Source: Roseburia sp. | GTDB lineage: Bacteria > Bacillota > Clostridia > Lachnospirales > Lachnospiraceae | Assembly (NCBI GenBank): GCA_017549185.1 | Contig: JAFYVJ010000077.1 | Coordinates: 1 to 32,542 of the forward strand | Length of the DNA stretch: 32,542 nucleotides | Direction of reading: 5' to 3' | In this document: positions 30,330-32,542 of the stretch, one piece after another | Layout: every line of letters starts with the position of its first letter | Position numbering within the stretch: the first letter of the stretch is position 1 | Program-made: the position numbers and the translations under genes | The notes under the pieces: model-generated | Database searches by the model: none | Told to the model about the DNA's origin: nothing | Seen by the model: the letters and a program-made list of their open reading frames with translations, nothing else

Positions 30330-31205
30330 ATGGCTAATATTATTGAAATAAAAGATTTTAACACACCGGAATTGGACATCTATGCACGTTTAAGTGAAGC
30401 TCAACTACTTCATTATTACGAGCCTAACGGCGGACTTTTTATTGCGGAAAGTCCAAAAGTAATTGAGCGTGCTCTTGATGCCGGGTACATACCGATGTCA
30501 TTATTACTCGAACCCAAACATATTACCGGAGAAGCAGCACACATCATCGCCCGTTGCGGCGATATCCCTGTTTATACTGCCGAATTAGAAGTATTGACAC
30601 AATTAACAGGTTTTCAATTAACCCGTGGCGTACTCTGTGTCATGCACCGAAAAGAACTTGCAAGTGTTGAAAGTATCTGTCGATCTGCTCGTCGCATTGC
30701 AATCCTTGAAGATGTCATGAATCCTACTAATGTAGGTGCCATTTTCCGCTCTGCAGCAGCACTGAATATGGATGCCGTTTTACTCACACCAGCATGCAGC
30801 AATCCATTGTATCGCAGGGCTTCCCGAGTTAGCATGGGCACGGTATTTCAAATTCCATGGACCTATATAAACGCTCAGACACTCCCTAACGATACAACTA
30901 TTTCTAACCCAAACTCTCCTGGCAAAGAGATTTCCATCTGGCCACAAACTGGTTTAGAATATCTACATAAACTCGGTTTTAAAACTGCCGCCATGGCATT
31001 ATCTGACGATTCTGTCAGTATCGACGACCAACGTCTTCATGCGGAAGAAAAACTAGCTATCATCCTTGGCACCGAAGGCGATGGACTGGCCACTAGCACG
31101 ATTGCAGACTGTGACTACACCGTAAAAATTCCTATGTCACATAACGTAGACTCTCTAAACGTAGCCGCTGCAAGTGCCGTAGCATTCTGGGAGTTAGGAA
31201 GATAA
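30330..31205 (+). CDS. SpoU/TrmH-family RNA 2'-O-methyltransferase
   Basis: A 291-residue methyltransferase of the SPOUT class, which uses SAM to methylate a ribose in rRNA or tRNA. The N-terminal substrate-binding domain (about 5-100; LYARLSEAQLLHYYEPNGG, FIAESPKVIERAL) is followed by the knotted catalytic domain with motif 1 NPTNVGAIFRSAAAL, motif 2 ILGTEGDGL and motif 3 IPMSHNVDSLNVAAASAVAFWE. The start is the ATG at 30330 with AAGGAG 7 nt upstream; the TTG-initiated reading from 30297 passes through that site. Monocistronic, ending at a bidirectional terminator. The specific target nucleotide cannot be told. Confidence 0.92.
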   Translation: MANIIEIKDFNTPELDIYARLSEAQLLHYYEPNGGLFIAESPKVIERALDAGYIPMSLLLEPKHITGEAAHIIARCGDIPVYTAELEVLTQLTGFQLTRGVLCVMHRKELASVESICRSARRIAILEDVMNPTNVGAIFRSAAALNMDAVLLTPACSNPLYRRASRVSMGTVFQIPWTYINAQTLPNDTTISNPNSPGKEISIWPQTGLEYLHKLGFKTAAMALSDDSVSIDDQRLHAEEKLAIILGTEGDGLATSTIADCDYTVKIPMSHNVDSLNVAAASAVAFWELGR

Positions 31206-31345
31206 TAATTTTTGCATCGTAATTATGAAGGTACTGAATAATTACCGATTTTTTAAATTTTTCTGAACTATATTTCAATAGAAGCAAATAAAAGAAATTG
31301 TATAAGATATTTCTAAATTAGGATTGAACAGAATATTTATACGCA

Positions 31346-31394
31346 AAAAAAGAATTCCAACCATTTTTCATAAATGGCTAGGAATTCTTTTTTG
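31346..31394. terminator. Bidirectional terminator between the methyltransferase and ZIP genes
   Basis: AAAGAATTCC (31350-31359) pairs with GGAATTCTTT, with an inner CCATTT/AAATGG stem. An A run on the left and a T run on the right let it stop both converging transcripts. Confidence 0.9.
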
Positions 31395-31430
31395 AAACCA
31401 TAACTAAATTTACTATTTAAAATATTGGAC

Positions 31431-32213
31431 TTATCCTAATACCACATCCATCACCATCATTGCAGTAAATCCAATCATAAACATAAATGTACCAAGATGT
31501 GAATGTTCTCCTTCAGACATCTCAGGAATCAACTCTTCCACTACTACATAAATCATAGCTCCCGCTGCAAATCCCAGCATATAAGGCAACGCCGGCACTA
31601 CTAATTCTGCTATGAGAATCGTTGCAATTGCAGCAAGCGGTTCCACAATTCCCGATAACATACCACATGTAAATGCACTTGATTTTTTCATACCTTCCCC
31701 ATGCAGTGGAATAGAAATAATCGCACCTTCCGGGAAATTCTGTATCGCAATTCCCAGTGATAATACAAATGCTGCAGCCACTGTCACGTCTGTTTCCTGC
31801 ATCATGGCACCTGCATATAACACCCCAACCGCCATACCTTCCGGAATGTTATGAAGCACCAATGCTAAAATCATCATCGTAGTTTTTTGCAATCTGCTCT
31901 TTGGTCCCTCCACCGATTCACTGTTTATATGTAGATGTGGTACGGCTTTATCCAGTGCAGATAAAAAAATAATGCCCAACCAAAAACCTACCGTTGCTGG
32001 TATAAATGCCCATTTCTCCAAATGAACTGCATTCTCTAATGCAGGAATCAGCAAGCTCCAGATAGATGCCGCAACCATCACACCTGCTGCAAATCCCGTA
32101 AAAATTCTCTGTAATTTTAAATTCAATTTCCCTCTTACAAAGAAAACACAACCTGCTCCTAATGTTGTTCCTACAAACGGAATAAAAATCTCCTGTAACA
32201 TACTAATTGACAT
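31431..32213 (-). CDS. ZIP family divalent metal transporter
   Basis: A 260-residue membrane protein with about eight helices, which imports divalent metals such as Zn, Fe or Mn. The metal-binding signatures of helices 4 and 5 are present: HNIPEGMAVGVLYAG and IQNFPEGAIISIPL. A loop with PHLHINSE precedes helix 4. The helix following is VEPLAAIATILIAELVVPALPY. The closest type is the ZupT/GufA branch. The ribosome binding site AGGAGGA is 6 nt before the ATG. Its promoter carries a palindrome typical of DtxR/MntR metal repressors over the -10 box, so it is probably repressed when Mn or Fe is plentiful. Confidence 0.92.
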   Translation of the reverse strand: MSISMLQEIFIPFVGTTLGAGCVFFVRGKLNLKLQRIFTGFAAGVMVAASIWSLLIPALENAVHLEKWAFIPATVGFWLGIIFLSALDKAVPHLHINSESVEGPKSRLQKTTMMILALVLHNIPEGMAVGVLYAGAMMQETDVTVAAAFVLSLGIAIQNFPEGAIISIPLHGEGMKKSSAFTCGMLSGIVEPLAAIATILIAELVVPALPYMLGFAAGAMIYVVVEELIPEMSEGEHSHLGTFMFMIGFTAMMVMDVVLG

Positions 32214-32332
32214 ATTCTCCTCCTATCTTTTGCTCCCTATTGTTATTATATGCAAAGATTTTCCACTTGTTCTTTGTATTTTGAATATTAGTCATGTTTT
32301 ATTATCATATTTATATGTTCTGCCCTTATGTA

Positions 32333-32364
32333 GTTAGTATAGACTAACCACGTATTTCTGTCAA
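32333..32364 (-). promoter_or_regulatory. ZIP promoter with overlapping DtxR/MntR-like operator
   Basis: On the minus strand TTGACA (32359-32364), a 17-nt spacer and TATACT (32336-32341) make a strong promoter. The -10 box lies within the perfect inverted repeat GTTAGT-N4-ACTAAC (32333-32348), which resembles operators of DtxR-family metal repressors. A repressor bound here would block RNA polymerase. Confidence 0.75.
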
Positions 32365-32459
32365 TACACTGATATATTTTTTCTTCCTAGAAACATTGTC
32401 ATCAGTGATTCAGAATAAAAACTTTTCGCAATAAAAATGCCATATTTTAAGCTGTAATT

Positions 32460-32504
32460 CTCCTGTTGATGTAAAATAAAAGAAAGAAATTTTACGCACA
32501 GGAG
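32460..32504 (+). promoter_or_regulatory. Hairpin that covers the ribosome binding site of the next gene
   Basis: CTCCTGT (32460-32466) pairs with ACAGGAG (32498-32504), and GTAAAAT (32471-32477) with ATTTTAC (32489-32495). The 3' arm contains the AGGAG ribosome binding site of the gene starting at 32514. Confidence 0.65.
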
Positions 32505-32513
32505 AAAAATACA

Positions 32514-32542
32514 GTGGAAAAAGCAAAAAAGACAATGAAGAA
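32514..32542 (+). CDS. Start of an unidentified gene (cut by window edge)
   Basis: A GTG codon at 32514 lies 9 nt after AGGAG and opens a frame reading VEKAKKTMK to the end of the window. The basic start is too short to identify. A buried ribosome binding site is common in front of transposase genes, but also in regulated leaders. Confidence 0.45.

Overview
The window reads as chromosomal DNA of a low-GC Gram-positive anaerobe of the class Clostridia, most likely family Lachnospiraceae (gut type). This is inferred from the AT-rich sequence, strong AGGAGG-type ribosome binding sites, the protein families present (Rpn-type nucleases, domain-permuted GH3 glucosidase, TPR-GGDEF protein, a TadZ-like ATPase, Rad3-type helicase with an N-terminal nuclease domain) and the many dispersed palindromic repeats between genes. 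No rRNA, tRNA, CRISPR array or intact insertion sequence was seen. Most genes lie on the minus strand.

Region 1 (1-3150): three tandem copies of a PD-(D/E)XK 'Rpn' recombination-promoting nuclease gene, each preceded by the same roughly 200-nt structured module. The 5' ends and modules are nearly identical while the C-termini differ. Both complete copies carry a well-placed internal ribosome binding site that could express only the C-terminal part, as known for Rpn antitoxins. A broken fragment resembling an MABP domain lies between copies 2 and 3.

Region 2 (3157-6218): operon pseF-pseI-pseG for CMP-pseudaminic-acid-type sugar synthesis, with its own promoter. The earlier pathway genes (pseB, pseC, pseH) are not here.

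Region 3 (6225-9974): a membrane hybrid histidine kinase with REC and HPt domains, a stand-alone receiver protein, and an orphan eukaryotic-type HisA. Region 4 (10134-13211, plus strand): guaB with a consensus promoter, then a CNNM/HlyC-type CBS membrane protein.

Region 5 (13277-18866): a TadZ/MinD-like protein with a degenerate P-loop, a nuclease-helicase fusion with Fe-S cysteines, and a 259-aa protein with a restriction-endonuclease-like core. The last gene is flanked by two arrays, each of three imperfect inverted repeats (GGGTA, exactly 24 nt, TACCC). All six units keep the same 24-nt spacing, and the two arrays share nearly the same layout (unit offsets 51 and 82 nt, and 51 and 81 nt). 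This is the most unusual structure in the window and I know of no described system that matches it.

Region 6 (18903-28968): carbohydrate metabolism and signalling. It holds a fructuronate-reductase/mannitol-dehydrogenase-type enzyme divergent from an AraC regulator, a TPR diguanylate cyclase coupled to a small protein, a Nudix hydrolase, a GH3 beta-glucosidase, an aldose-1-epimerase-like protein and a CapA-like protein. Region 7 (29103-32542): PP2C-like phosphatase, SpoU/TrmH rRNA methyltransferase, a ZIP metal transporter whose -10 box lies inside a DtxR/MntR-like palindrome, and the first codons of another gene whose ribosome binding site is buried in a hairpin. Several families of structured repeats (three-hairpin elements, TAGTCATAGGG palindromes, an 80-nt repeat) are scattered among these genes.
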